From positions 310,001-374,000 of the forward strand of contig NZ_CP102846.1 in the NCBI RefSeq assembly GCF_013307435.2: a DNA stretch of 64,000 nt, read 5' to 3'. The DNA is from Microvirga terrae (GTDB lineage Bacteria > Pseudomonadota > Alphaproteobacteria > Rhizobiales > Beijerinckiaceae). Under the pieces are notes generated by a model. That model did no database searches, had not been told where the DNA came from, and worked only from the letters and a program-made list of their open reading frames with translations. Positions 17,119-26,677 of the stretch are shown here, piece by piece. The position numbers were made by a program, and so were the translations under genes. Within the stretch, counting starts at the first letter, position 1; every line of letters begins with the position of its first letter.

Positions 17119-17912
17119 CGGTTGCTGCCACAGGCTTCCTTGTCCTGCCCCTTGCGCAGGCGCAGGAGCGCTCAATTACCGTAGCGTCGACCACGTCGAC
17201 CGAGCAATCGGGCCTGTTCGCCTACCTCTTGCCGGCCTTCAAGAAGGCCACCGGCATTAACGTGAAGGTGGTGGCGGTCGGCACCGGCCAGGCCCTCGAT
17301 ATCGGTCGGCGGGGTGACGCGGATGTGGTGTTCGTGCACGACAAAGTTGCCGAGGAGAAGTTCGTCTCCGAAGGATTTGCCCCGAAGCGGCAGGAGGTCA
17401 TGTACAACGACTTCGTGCTCATAGGCCCGAAGACCGATCCGGCGAAAGCCAGCGGCAAAGACATCCTCGATGGCCTTAAGAAAGTGGCGGAGGCGAAGGC
17501 ACCGTTCATCTCGCGGGGCGACAAATCAGGCACCCATGCAGCGGAACTACGATACTGGAGGGATGCCGGCGTGGAGCCGAATGGCGACTGGTACAAGGAG
17601 ATCGGCCAGGGCATGGGCCCTGCCCTCAACACCGCCTCGGCGCAGAACGCCTATGTGCTCTCTGACCGCGGTACCTGGCTGTCGTTCAAGAATCGGGGCG
17701 AGCTCGCAATCCTGGTCGAAGGCGACCAGAAACTCTTCAACCAGTATGGCGTCATGCTGGTCAACCCGGTGAAACATGCCCACGTGAAGGCTGAGGATGG
17801 TCAGACTTTCATCAATTGGCTCGTGTCGCCTGAGGGTCAGCGGACTATTGCCGATTACAAGATCGGTGGCGATCAGCTCTTCTTCCCCAATGCAAGACCG
17901 GAGCGCTCGTGA
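17091..17912 (+). CDS. tupA: tungstate-type ABC transporter substrate-binding protein TupA
   Basis: Periplasmic oxyanion-binding protein. A Sec signal peptide (MDILRRCLLTVAATGFLVLP, cleaved after AQA) precedes ITVASTTSTEQSGLF, which holds the TTS oxyanion loop typical of TupA. GTGQALDIGRRGDADVVFVH and SRGDKSGTH are the further ligand-contact blocks. Length 273 is usual. The start has GGGGAG upstream inside the tupC gene. TupA proteins favour tungstate over molybdate (family knowledge); the preference of this one cannot be read directly. Confidence 0.9.
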   Translation: MDILRRCLLTVAATGFLVLPLAQAQERSITVASTTSTEQSGLFAYLLPAFKKATGINVKVVAVGTGQALDIGRRGDADVVFVHDKVAEEKFVSEGFAPKRQEVMYNDFVLIGPKTDPAKASGKDILDGLKKVAEAKAPFISRGDKSGTHAAELRYWRDAGVEPNGDWYKEIGQGMGPALNTASAQNAYVLSDRGTWLSFKNRGELAILVEGDQKLFNQYGVMLVNPVKHAHVKAEDGQTFINWLVSPEGQRTIADYKIGGDQLFFPNARPERS

Positions 17913-18691
17913 GGCACGCTGATGATCGCTCCACTCATCAGCCTCGCAAAGAAGGGGTCTGATACCAGATCCGGCAAATTAGGCCCTTTACGCAACGCCA
18001 TTTCGAGCAAGGCCGTGAGGGAATATTCGCATCTGTCAACATGGAACACCTGCTCTGCCCGCTATAGAACGAAGCGTCGCGTGTTGTGTTCTCCGCCCCA
18101 CCCGCCTCTGCACTTTCATTCGTCCGGAACCGCATGTCAGTCCGGCAGAGTGGACGTTCAACCCCCGCTCTCAATGCTACCGTGGAACTCGCCCCTCTGT
18201 CCCAAGGCGGCAACCTCGGGCAGCATCTAAATCACGCCTCTTGGTGGCGAAGCCAAAACAGTGGTGCCACCTATACCATCGTGCAATGGACCTGTGTCAT
18301 GGATGCACATTAAATAACTGCTGAAGGCTTTACCCTGCGCGATGTGGGCTTCTTCCAAGTAAAGTGAACATCTTGTCTCACATTCGTATCAAACCGCATG
18401 ACAGGAGGTGAACTTTAATCGTCGTAGGGTTCAATGCGTTATCTGCTCCAGATTCCAGTCTAATGTCGCGTGGTTGGCAAACGCTCTGACTAGGGCGGAG
18501 GTCGACGGCATGTTTGCGTCAGATCACGCGGAGTTGTCCCGCAATTTCAGAAAAGCACATACTGTGGCTAGCGGTTAGCATTAGAGCCTTCCCTGGGACG
18601 GCGATCCGCTTTCGCTAAAGTTCGGAGAACCAGTCGGCAGCGATTGGGGGCCCATCCTTCGTGTTAGAGCGTAGCAGGAACGGGGAAAGGT
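17913..18691. other. intergenic region between tupA and the pao-type genes
   Basis: No recognised intact gene. On the minus strand at about 17930-18020 one frame reads LTALLEMALRKGPNLPDLVS, which looks protein-like and may be a gene fragment of unknown family. The segment just before 18692 probably carries the promoter of the hydroxylase operon. Confidence 0.35.
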
Positions 18692-19321
18692 ATGGCTGAT
18701 AGCAATGTCGCTGAGTCTTCGGTTGATGAGGCCAGAGAACCCAGGCTGGATTATAGTACTGCTCGCCCGGTTGTGCCACCTGTAGTCGCAACTGCTGGTC
18801 CCGAAGTACCCGCTAACGTAAGTCTTACCAACTCGGTCGGGAGTGATGAGGCAACTGTTCGCTGTCGAGTGAACGGGCAACTCCACAATCTTGTGTTTGA
18901 CCCACGCACCTCGCTACTTGACCTCCTCCGCGAGCGACTTGGTTTAACAGGCGCTAAGAAGGGATGTGACCACGGGCAGTGTGGTGCCTGTACGGTCCAC
19001 GTTGGCGGACGGCGCGTTGTCTCGTGTCTAATGCCCTCTGTCCAGATTGATGGTCGAGATATCCTGACAATCGAGGGGCTCACCTCCAGCGATGGCAGCC
19101 TTCATCCAATGCAACAAGCCTTCATCGATCACGATGCATTGCAATGTGGGTACTGCACGCCCGGTCAGATCATGGCTGCCATTGCGTGTGTAATTGAGGG
19201 TCACGCGAACTCGCCGGAGCAGATCCGGGAGTATATGAGCGGAAATCTCTGCCGCTGTGGCGCATACGTTGGAATTGTCGCTGCTATTGAGGATGCCGCG
19301 CCGAAGATAAGAGGGGCTTAA
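18692..19321 (+). CDS. paoA: PaoA-like 2Fe-2S subunit of molybdenum hydroxylase
   Basis: Small subunit of a xanthine-oxidase-family aldehyde oxidoreductase; passes electrons through two 2Fe-2S clusters. A plant-type cluster motif CDHGQCGACTV with a downstream Cys lies near residue 92, and the second cluster is held by CGYCTPGQ and CRCGAY near residues 151 and 189. E. coli PaoA has a twin-arginine leader; here the first 60 residues (DSNVAESSVDEAREPR, Pro/Val-rich) have no RR-hydrophobic pattern and an in-frame stop lies just upstream, so the complex may be cytoplasmic or the leader may have decayed. First gene of a three-gene operon; 2 bases to the next. Confidence 0.85.
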   Translation: MADSNVAESSVDEAREPRLDYSTARPVVPPVVATAGPEVPANVSLTNSVGSDEATVRCRVNGQLHNLVFDPRTSLLDLLRERLGLTGAKKGCDHGQCGACTVHVGGRRVVSCLMPSVQIDGRDILTIEGLTSSDGSLHPMQQAFIDHDALQCGYCTPGQIMAAIACVIEGHANSPEQIREYMSGNLCRCGAYVGIVAAIEDAAPKIRGA

Positions 19322-19323
19322 CC

Positions 19324-20316
19324 ATGCATCCCTTCACCTATTCTAGGCCAGCGACAGCGGCTGAGGCGGTAAGTGCCATTGTGGCAGGTGGACCTGGTGC
19401 GCGGCTTCTGGCCGGTGGAACCACGATCTATGATCTTATGAAACTGAATGTTGAGAAGCCGACACACCTCATCGACATCACCCGCCTTGAGGGTCTGGAC
19501 TGCATCGACGCTGGTGGAGCCGAGCTGACTTTGGGGGCTCTCGCGCGAATGAGCGACGTTGCAGCTCATCCGCAGGTTGTGGCTGAGTTTCCGGCGCTCT
19601 CCGAGTCACTCTGGCGAGCAGCCTCGCAGCAGCTCCGCAACATGGCGACGCTTGGTGGGAACCTCTTGCAGCGCACGCGCTGTGCCTACTTCCGCGGTGG
19701 CGAACCCTTTCCCTGCAACAAACGCAAGCCGGGCAGCGGATGCGCGGCGCAACATGGCCTCGACCGCGGCCAAGCACTACTCGGGGGCAGCGATGCTTGT
19801 ACAGCCGTCTATCCTGGCGACTTAGCTATCGCACTCGTTGCCTTCGATGCCACAATCGACGTCCTGGGGCCAAGGGGGGAACGTACGATCACGGTGGAGG
19901 AACTCTACCGTGAACCAGGAGACGAACCTCATATTGAGACGAATCTAGGTCCGGACGAGATGATCCTCCGTATTCGTGTACCCAAGGATGCGGCAGGACG
20001 CGCGTCAACCTATCACAAGATCCGTGACCGGGAGTCGTATGCATTTGCGCTCGCATCAGCGGCGGTCGCGCTGGATGTCGATGGTGACAGGGTTCGCGCA
20101 GCACGCATTGCCATAGGCGGGCTCGCCACCCGACCTTGGCGGGCTCGCGCCGCCGAGCAGGCGCTTTGCGGAAAGGTGCTCACATCGCGGGCTGCCCGCG
20201 AAGCGGGTGAGACGGCCCTGCAGGGCGCTAACCCAGGACGCGACAACGTGTTCCGCATTGAACTGGGTGTGCGCACTGTCGCTGACGCCCTGATGATCGC
20301 CAAGCACAGGACATGA
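19324..20316 (+). CDS. paoB: PaoB-like FAD-binding subunit of molybdenum hydroxylase
   Basis: FAD subunit with the flavin-binding motif GGPGARLLAGGTTIYDLM (residues about 24-41) and LRNMATLGGNLLQRTRC near residue 105. The cysteines in RTRCAYFRG, FPCNKR, SGCAAQ and DACTAVYPGD match the extra 4Fe-4S insertion that distinguishes PaoB from ordinary FAD subunits. Length 330, close to E. coli PaoB (318). The start has GAGGGG upstream and the gene ends 3 bases before paoC. Confidence 0.9.
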   Translation: MHPFTYSRPATAAEAVSAIVAGGPGARLLAGGTTIYDLMKLNVEKPTHLIDITRLEGLDCIDAGGAELTLGALARMSDVAAHPQVVAEFPALSESLWRAASQQLRNMATLGGNLLQRTRCAYFRGGEPFPCNKRKPGSGCAAQHGLDRGQALLGGSDACTAVYPGDLAIALVAFDATIDVLGPRGERTITVEELYREPGDEPHIETNLGPDEMILRIRVPKDAAGRASTYHKIRDRESYAFALASAAVALDVDGDRVRAARIAIGGLATRPWRARAAEQALCGKVLTSRAAREAGETALQGANPGRDNVFRIELGVRTVADALMIAKHRT

Positions 20317-20319
20317 GCC

Positions 20320-22518
20320 ATGAGCAAACTGTCCTTCCCAGATATTCCCCGTGTTGATGCTTATGACAAGGTCCGTGGCAAACCGATCTTCGCAGCGGAC
20401 GATACTCGGCCTGGGCTATTACATGCCGCCTTGGCTATTTCAACTATCCCAAAGGGTTACGTCGTCACTCTCAATACGGAGGCTGCCGGTCGGGTGCCTG
20501 GAGTTCGGCTCGTGCTCACTCACGAAGGCATGACTGCTGTAAAGTCGAGCGGATTCATTATGGGTGGCGGCTATGGCTTCCAGAGTTTTCAACCCATGTT
20601 GTCGCCGACCATTGCTTATCGTGGCCAACCGATCGCGCTCGTCGCAGCCGATACACTCGAAGCGGCGGTGGAGGCCACGCACCTTATCGAAGCAGAGTAC
20701 ATGGAGGAGCCCTTCAGCGTCACACTCGACGCCATGGGTACAGAGATCGTCCAACAAGCTGAAACGCCGCTCAAAAATTTCATCCCTGAGATTATCGCGG
20801 GTGATCCCGATAAAGCTCTCGCAGAAGCTTCGGTCACGATTGAGGCGACCATCAATTGTCCACCGCAGCACCAAAACCCAATTGAACTGATCTCCACGGT
20901 CGCTGAATGGGATGGCGACAAGCTCACTATTCACGAAGGGACCCAAAACGCTGAAGCTATCCGTCACGGTGTTGCACTGGGGTTGGGGCTCAATCCCGAA
21001 AACGTCGCAGTGATTTCGCCCTTCGCTGGAGGCGGGTTTGGCCAGAAAAACTCCTTGCAGATGCAAACTGTCCTCGCAGCCGTTGCGGCCCGAGAGACAG
21101 GACGGCCAGTAAAGCTTGTCGTTCCACGCGCAGGCGTTTTCCATGACGCGAGTTTCCGCCCTGCGAGTCGGCACCACATCCGCCTTGGTGCAGACAAGAC
21201 CGGCAAGATGATTGCGGCCATTCACGAGGTTGATGCACAGACGTCGCGTCATGACCTCTTCCCTGGAGAATACACGGCAACCAGCGCGCGCTTGTATGGG
21301 TTCTCGACTTTTCGCGGCGTGGAGAGGCTGGTCCGTACTGACGTGCAGACGCCAGGCTACATGCGCGCTCCGTTTGAGCATCCGGCCTGCTTTGCCATGG
21401 AATCCTGCGTAGATGAACTTGCGTATGCATTGAACCAGGATCCGGTGGCGCTGAGGCTAGCCAACGACACCACTACGGACACGGCCACTGGTCTGCCCTT
21501 TTCATCCCGTCACGTGGCCGAGTGCCTTCGTCGAGGCGCAGATCGTTTCGGTTGGGCGAACCGATCCATGGCACCTCGGTCCATGCAATCTTCCGACGGC
21601 ACTGAAATCGGCTGGGGAGTAGCGATCGGGGCTTATCCTGGAATCATCGTGCCGGCAATCGCCCATCTGAAGGTAACTGATGGAGGCGATGTCATTATTA
21701 GTGTGGGCGGACATGAAATGGGGCAAGGCATCCGGACTGCACTCGCCACTGCAATAAGTTGTAAGCTCGGTATTCCCGCCACGACGGTGACCGTGGTGGT
21801 TGGGGATACCCGTTCCGCCCCGCAACACCTCACCGCCGGCTCCTGGGGTACTGCTTCCGCTATTCCAGCCGCCGAGGACGCAGGTGATGCAATGCTAAAG
21901 GCCCTGGAGACGATCGCGTGTGGTCCCCGAGCCGGTCGGTCCCCCGCGGAAATCCTGAAAGCTAGCGGACGACAGTCGCTTGAGGTAGAGGTTCGGAGGA
22001 AAGCACCTGGCCAGCCGGATGCAATTTTCGACCGGCTCCGAGCGGGGCTGCCCTCCATAGGTGGACCGGTTTTCGGAAGCTACGTCACATTCAGCTATAT
22101 CGCTCACTTCGTGGAAGTGCAGATAGAGCCTAGCACGCGGCGGATCAGGGTGCCTCGTGTGGTGAGTGTGGCTGATTGTGGTCGCGTTATGAGCCCGCGT
22201 ACAGCTGCCAGTCAACTTCGCGGTGGTGTTGTTTGGGGAATTGGTGCTGCCTTACGTGAGGCAAGTGAGGTCGATTCGCGGTATGGCGGCTTCTTAAATG
22301 CCGATCTTGCGGAGTACCTAGTGCCAGTGAATGCGGATATCGGCTCAATTGAGGTGGAATTTATCGATAAGCCCGACACGACTTTCAACAGCGCAGGTGC
22401 CAAGGGTCTCGGTGAGGTGTGCATGGTCGGGGTCGCGGCAGCTATAGCCAACGCGGTGTATCACGCGTCGGGACGGCGTGTCCGTGAACTGCCGATCCGA
22501 ATTGAGCACTTACTTTGA
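20320..22518 (+). CDS. paoC: PaoC-like molybdopterin-binding catalytic subunit
   Basis: Catalytic subunit (732 residues, same size as PaoC) oxidising aldehydes or related hydroxylatable substrates to acids. Conserved blocks include PFAGGGFGQKN (about residue 236), MRAPFEHPACFAMESCVDEL (347), HEMGQGIRTALATA (465) and the active-site GAKGLGEVCMVGVAAAI, in which the Glu is the catalytic base. The family uses the cytosine-dinucleotide cofactor; no PaoD-like maturation chaperone or MocA gene is nearby. Substrate cannot be told from sequence. Confidence 0.9.
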   Translation: MSKLSFPDIPRVDAYDKVRGKPIFAADDTRPGLLHAALAISTIPKGYVVTLNTEAAGRVPGVRLVLTHEGMTAVKSSGFIMGGGYGFQSFQPMLSPTIAYRGQPIALVAADTLEAAVEATHLIEAEYMEEPFSVTLDAMGTEIVQQAETPLKNFIPEIIAGDPDKALAEASVTIEATINCPPQHQNPIELISTVAEWDGDKLTIHEGTQNAEAIRHGVALGLGLNPENVAVISPFAGGGFGQKNSLQMQTVLAAVAARETGRPVKLVVPRAGVFHDASFRPASRHHIRLGADKTGKMIAAIHEVDAQTSRHDLFPGEYTATSARLYGFSTFRGVERLVRTDVQTPGYMRAPFEHPACFAMESCVDELAYALNQDPVALRLANDTTTDTATGLPFSSRHVAECLRRGADRFGWANRSMAPRSMQSSDGTEIGWGVAIGAYPGIIVPAIAHLKVTDGGDVIISVGGHEMGQGIRTALATAISCKLGIPATTVTVVVGDTRSAPQHLTAGSWGTASAIPAAEDAGDAMLKALETIACGPRAGRSPAEILKASGRQSLEVEVRRKAPGQPDAIFDRLRAGLPSIGGPVFGSYVTFSYIAHFVEVQIEPSTRRIRVPRVVSVADCGRVMSPRTAASQLRGGVVWGIGAALREASEVDSRYGGFLNADLAEYLVPVNADIGSIEVEFIDKPDTTFNSAGAKGLGEVCMVGVAAAIANAVYHASGRRVRELPIRIEHLL

Positions 22519-22909
22519 TAGACCTTGTGAGGCCATGTCAGCGCGGGCAGCCCACGAAGTAGGTATCCCCGACGTAACGAGGTTTGACAAGGATCCGAAC
22601 GCGACGAACGGAGCGGCCCAAGTCACCGACGGCCTTTGTTGGTCAACTACAAAAGGCTTGAGCGAAATGGAGCTATAAGCGTGCCTGAGGGAATGGATCT
22701 TCCCTGGCGTGCCGAGATAGCAAAGAAGAGTTCGTGACCGTGGGCTTTATGGGACAACCACGGCAGTTTTGCTCAACCTCAAGAGTGAGCAGTAGGAGAT
22801 CACAATTAGCTCGTTACCGAAATCCCGCAACTCGGAAAGTGGAGATTTGGTGCTGAGCTGCCTCTAGTTCCCTTCAGAGAGCCTGTTTCAGACACCAAAT
22901 CAATGCACG
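22519..22909. other. intergenic region, nothing recognised
   Basis: About 390 bases after paoC with no convincing gene, hairpin terminator or repeat. Confidence 0.4.
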
Positions 22910-23249
22910 ATGACCCATGAAATGCATGCGACAAGGAAGAAGGCGCCTCTTCGCTGGCCCGTGGCCGCATTCGTTTCAGCTTTAGGCGTTTTCGTTGTCG
23001 ATACGCTGACTACTTTCGAGTTTGCCATCGCGGTCCTCTATGTCGTGGTTGTTCTCATTACCGCAGCCAATCTTGACCGATCTCACGTTGTGGTGACAGC
23101 ATCTGGGATGCGCTTGTCTGACAATTTTAAGTATTGTGCTGGTGCATGGGCTGTCTTTACCCAACATGGCTACTTGGCGAGCGGTCATGAGCCTCGCAGC
23201 TATCGGGATTACCACAATCCTCATTTTGCAGAACATGTCAGCAAATTCA
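22910..23249 (+). pseudogene. 5' remnant of membrane-anchored sensor histidine kinase
   Basis: The first frame reads RWPVAAFVSALGVFVVDTLT and FAIAVLYVVVVLITAANL, the two-helix N-terminus of a known rhizobial sensor kinase type. Near 23105 the frame is lost by one base: in the next frame CACLTILSIVLVHGLS and AVMSLAAIGITTILILQNMS continue the same membrane domain and then stop after ANSR. All transmitter domains are missing. This is a truncated, frameshifted relic. Confidence 0.7.
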
Positions 23250-23489
23250 CGGTGAGCGCGAAGAAGGCAATATGCAGGGTGAAATCTGGCTGCGCTGCCG
23301 ACTGCACAATGTGAATGCAGGTCAAGCTTTTGAGCATTGACTCGATCGTGGGTCCGCCGGAGTTTGGCGCGATGAATGTGGTCGAGAGGGCTTTCCTGTA
23401 GGTCGAAACGCACCTGCGTAAAGTCTGCGCGTGACCTTTGATGCGCCCTGGCGTGTGTGGTCGGAGGCATCGGCCGTTTCTTTGATTCG

Positions 23490-23850
23490 CAGACATACTG
23501 GTGCGTGCAATGGGCTCTTCTGGAGCCCCTGATTGAAGCCTGTCGGCCAAAAGGTAAGACCCCGCCACAAGACCTGCGGCGTACCCTCTCGGCCATCCTG
23601 TGGCGGCATCAGACTGAGCCCAGTGGCGGACTGCCCCGGAGGAACTGGCCGCTAGCGGCGCACAGCCCAGATCTTCATCCGCTGGACACAAACTGGCGTC
23701 TGGAAGCGCTTGCTGAGCTTTGTTCAGGAATGTGGGATCCAGCTCCGGGATGGCGTTCCTCGCTGGCGAGCGTGTGGGCACACCTGAAGGCGCCAGCGGC
23801 TCGCCGAAAAGAGGGAGTCTCAAGCTAAGCGAGATGCTCGTGAATGGGGC
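23490..23850 (+). pseudogene. IS5-family transposase remnant
   Basis: QWALLEPLIEACRPKGKTPP and DLRRTLSAILWRHQ (about 23510-23610) are the N-terminal DUF4096 block of IS5-type transposases. Further on, another frame gives TAQIFIRWTQTGVWKRLLSF (about 23655-23715) and later QAKRDAR. At least two frameshifts and in-frame stops, and the catalytic C-terminus is absent. Confidence 0.7.
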
Positions 23851-24047
23851 GTGTCACATACGGCGAACCCTTCTAAACGAGTATGTTGGGGTCGAGTAGG
23901 CCTATTGCTCAAGGGGATTAGCGGAATTTCACACTCAGACCAAGGGTCTTGAGGCAGGGAACTCAACCCCGCCGGCTGCCGCGTAGAACGGGATGGCGTC
24001 GCTTTCCTTGACCCTACAGATGCGTGGGAGGAGGTCCCGGGCCGTCA

Positions 24048-25275
24048 TGTGAAGTAGTTTGGACTTAATCTGACAGACGGTGTCGTTAGGCTGAGGCATG
24101 AGCCGAGGCCGGGCGCGGAGCGGTCGGGGTGCGCAGCGCCCGGCCTCGGCGTTCCCAAGGAGCACCGCCATGACCAACGAGCAGAAGATCATCCGCGCCA
24201 AGCTTGGCCTTTTGGAGCTGGCCAAGCAGCTCGGCAATGTCAGCCAAGCCTGCCACATGATGGGCTATTCCCGCGACAGCTTCTACCGCTTCAAGGAGCT
24301 TTATGAGACCGGCGGCGAACTGGCCCTGCAGGAGCTGACCCGGCGCAAGCCGCTCCTGGCCAACCGCACGCCACCGGAGGTGGAGGCCGTCATCGTTGAG
24401 CTGTCCCTGGAGCAACCCGCTTTCGGCCAGATCCGAATTGCCAACGAGATGCGCAAGCGCGGCCATTCGATCTCGCCGGCCGGCGTGCGTGGGGTGTGGC
24501 AGCGACATGATCTCGAGACGATGAAGAAGCGGCTCAAAGCCCTGGAAGCGAAGGTGGCGCAAGAAGGCCTGATCCTGACCGAGAGCCAAGTGGCAGCCCT
24601 GGAGAAGGCCAAGGCCGAGAAGGACGCGCACGGCGAGTTCGAGAGCGAGTGTCCCGGCTACTGTGGGGCGCAGGACACCTTTTACGTTGGCACCATGAAA
24701 GGAGTGGGGCGGATCTACCAGCAGACCTTCATCGACACCTACACCAAGGTGGTGTTCGCCAAGCTGTACGACCGCAAGACGCCGATCACCGCGGCCGACC
24801 TGCTCAACGACCGTGTCCTGCCGTTCTTTGATGCTCACGAGGTGAAGCTGTGTCGCGTGCTCACTGACCGCGGCACCGAGTACTGCGGCAATCCCGAACA
24901 CCATGAGTACGAGCTCTATCTGGCGGTCGAGGACGTGGATCACACCCGTACCAAGACGAAGAGCCCGCAGACGAACGGCATCGCCGAGCGCTTCCACAAA
25001 ACGGTGCTGGATGAGTTCTACCGTGTGGCGTTCCGCAAGAAGATCTATGGCTCGATCGCCGAACTCCAGACTGATCTCGATGCTTGGGTTCGGAGTTATA
25101 ATGAGGAGCGGCCGCACCAGGGTCGGTGGTGCTTTGGCAAGACGCCGATGCAAACCTTCTTGGATGCAATTCCATTAGCGAAGGAGAAGATGATCGCAGC
25201 TTGAACACACTATCGGACAGATGAGCCCGACCAACTCTCGGACGCCAAATGTCAGATCAAGTTCCAGCTACTACA
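24048..25275 (+). mobile_element. IS481-family insertion sequence, complete
   Basis: Inverted ends TGTGAAGTAGTTTGGACTTA (from 24048) and, as reverse complement from 25275, TGTAGTAGCTGGAACTTGAT agree over most positions and both continue to ATCTGACA. Both sides are flanked by the 5-base direct repeat CGTCA (24043-24047 and 25276-25280). Element length 1228 bases with one intact transposase gene. It interrupts a quinone oxidoreductase relic. Confidence 0.85.
24170..25204 (+). CDS. IS481-family transposase
   Basis: Intact transposase of the IS481 element, 344 residues from the ATG at 24170 (an upstream in-frame extension is Arg/Gly-rich and lacks support). An N-terminal helix-turn-helix region ([20 protein letters not shown]) is followed by an rve-type catalytic core with [37 protein letters not shown] and [20 protein letters not shown], giving the D, D and E of the active site, and a C-terminal NEERPHQG block. 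Confidence 0.93.
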   Translation: MTNEQKIIRAKLGLLELAKQLGNVSQACHMMGYSRDSFYRFKELYETGGELALQELTRRKPLLANRTPPEVEAVIVELSLEQPAFGQIRIANEMRKRGHSISPAGVRGVWQRHDLETMKKRLKALEAKVAQEGLILTESQVAALEKAKAEKDAHGEFESECPGYCGAQDTFYVGTMKGVGRIYQQTFIDTYTKVVFAKLYDRKTPITAADLLNDRVLPFFDAHEVKLCRVLTDRGTEYCGNPEHHEYELYLAVEDVDHTRTKTKSPQTNGIAERFHKTVLDEFYRVAFRKKIYGSIAELQTDLDAWVRSYNEERPHQGRWCFGKTPMQTFLDAIPLAKEKMIAA

Positions 25276-25445
25276 CGTCATGCCTTTGAGCATCATCGCT
25301 GCGGCTTGGTAATCAGAGATGCTGTCCGGCAACACGATCAACCTATTCCCCGACATAACCCGCTGCTCAGAGTAGGTACCTGGGAGCCGCTTGAATAGCC
25401 CACACAGTTTCCGAGACCCACTTTGGGCACGCCTGAACTGACCTC

Positions 25446-26119
25446 CTCAGCGATGGCGGGGCAGCTTCAGTGCCAAGACCCCTCGACAAGGATATCGGGC
25501 ACAGGCCTAGGATGTAATCGTCGACATGGTTGAGGCCGGTGGTCCATTGCCGAACGCATCCTTCATCCGAGCCTGGCTGGCTAACATGGACCCTTTCCCA
25601 GGGGAGAACCTCATGCTTCCCAGTCTCATAGAAGCGAATTGCAGGCGCACCGTGGAATACCTCGCGATACTGACCTGTAACTCCGCCTCAGGAGCAGATT
25701 GCAGGGCCCCAAAGGTCCAAGATGGCACTTATACGGTGTCATTCGAAGGTTTAGTTTCATAGCTCCCTCCCCTACGGCCGCAAAAGGACGATACCTACGC
25801 CGACCTGCGCTAGCCCGAGCCGACGAGGGACCCTCAAATACTAGGTAACTGACCAATGTCTCTAGGCTGAGAGACGTGCTTCATTCATCATGCTCCAACT
25901 GAGGTAACTAGATCCAAGTTGCCAAATCCTTTGCGAGCCAGCACATCGGGAGAGCAAGTGCTTGGTGAAGCAAGGGTTGCCTTCAGGGCTGATACCCAAG
26001 TTGGGTTGTCACAGATACTCCAGCTTATAAATCTGCCCAAGTTCAACGGCAGTGCTCCTTCACCTAGAACGGTCTCAGTGCGTGCGCCGGATCGCCTTGG
26101 CTTTAGGAAGCCGTGATGC
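25446..26119. other. intergenic region, nothing recognised
   Basis: About 670 bases between the relic and the TPR gene. Open frames on both strands are short and of unusual composition; no family was recognised. Confidence 0.35.
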
Positions 26120-26677
26120 TCATCGGGGTGCAGCTTCGATTGCTGCGGCGAGATCTTCGTACTCCTCGCATCGTGTTCCGCAGAGTGTCTCGATTATCTG
26201 CAACTGTTCCTTCGCGAGGTCCACCTTACCCTGGGTAACGTAAGCCTCTCCCAGGTATTCACGCACCTGAGCGTACTGAGGGTTCAACGCCACAGATTTG
26301 AGGTAGTAGCCGATGCCCTCGTCTGTCCGCCCGAGCTTACGCGTGATGTAGCCCCGATAATTGAGCACCTTCGCGGTGTTTGGGTTCTGCACCATATTGA
26401 GTGTATCTAGCGCCTCATCAAATCGTGCGTCCTTAGCCAATGCATATGCATAATCCGTCAGGTTATCATCAGAAAGAATTTCGCTTCGGGCATGAACGCA
26501 TTTGCGAGATTGCTGGCTGTAGACCTGCCCTCGCGGACAGGTCGGCAGGGTTGAGGAGCCCTCGCCACTTCCGCCTTCCCCCGCTGCCATCGCAGGCGCG
26601 AGAATCGCACCAATTGATAGAATGGAAATGCTGGCCAATAGACCGAGGCAATGCGTCCTTTCAATGCGGTCTTTCAT
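26120..26677 (-). CDS. exported tetratricopeptide-repeat protein
   Basis: Secreted or periplasmic TPR protein of about 185 residues. From ATG 26677 (GGAGGG four bases upstream) it has a positively charged start, a hydrophobic core LGLLASISILSIGAILAP and an AMA cleavage site. A short Cys pair follows (LPTCPRGQVYSQQSRKCVHA), then at least three TPR-like helix pairs: DYAYALAKDARFDEALDTLN, NYRGYITRKLGRTDEGIGYY and YLGEAYVTQGKVDLAKEQLQ. A CGTRCEEYEDL tail follows. Such proteins scaffold other proteins; the partner is unknown. It stands alone. Confidence 0.8.
   Translation of the reverse strand: MKDRIERTHCLGLLASISILSIGAILAPAMAAGEGGSGEGSSTLPTCPRGQVYSQQSRKCVHARSEILSDDNLTDYAYALAKDARFDEALDTLNMVQNPNTAKVLNYRGYITRKLGRTDEGIGYYLKSVALNPQYAQVREYLGEAYVTQGKVDLAKEQLQIIETLCGTRCEEYEDLAAAIEAAPR

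Larger units (their letters stand above)
23935..25445 (-). pseudogene. NADPH:quinone oxidoreductase relic split by IS481
   Basis: Reading the minus strand across the IS481 element, the right flank encodes GTYSEQRVMSGNRLIVLPDS and ISDYQAAAMMLKGM, and the left flank continues in frame TARDLLPRICRVKESDAIPF and YAAAGG. This is the middle of a quinone oxidoreductase (its nucleotide-binding AAAGGVG motif begins to form). Removing the element and one CGTCA copy restores the frame exactly. The 5' part before about 25445 is out of frame and the 3' part ends after AAAGGVEFPASRPLV, so the gene was already decayed or decayed after the insertion. Confidence 0.7.

Noticed and set aside
17930..18020. Protein-like stretch LTALLEMALRKGPNLPDLVS on the minus strand
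   Set aside because: Too short, no start or family; kept only as a possible fragment in the intergenic note.
20440..21381. 313-codon minus-strand frame inside paoC
   Set aside because: Shadow of a gene with clear active-site motifs on the plus strand.
24086..25153. 355-codon minus-strand frame
   Set aside because: Antisense of the intact IS481 transposase.
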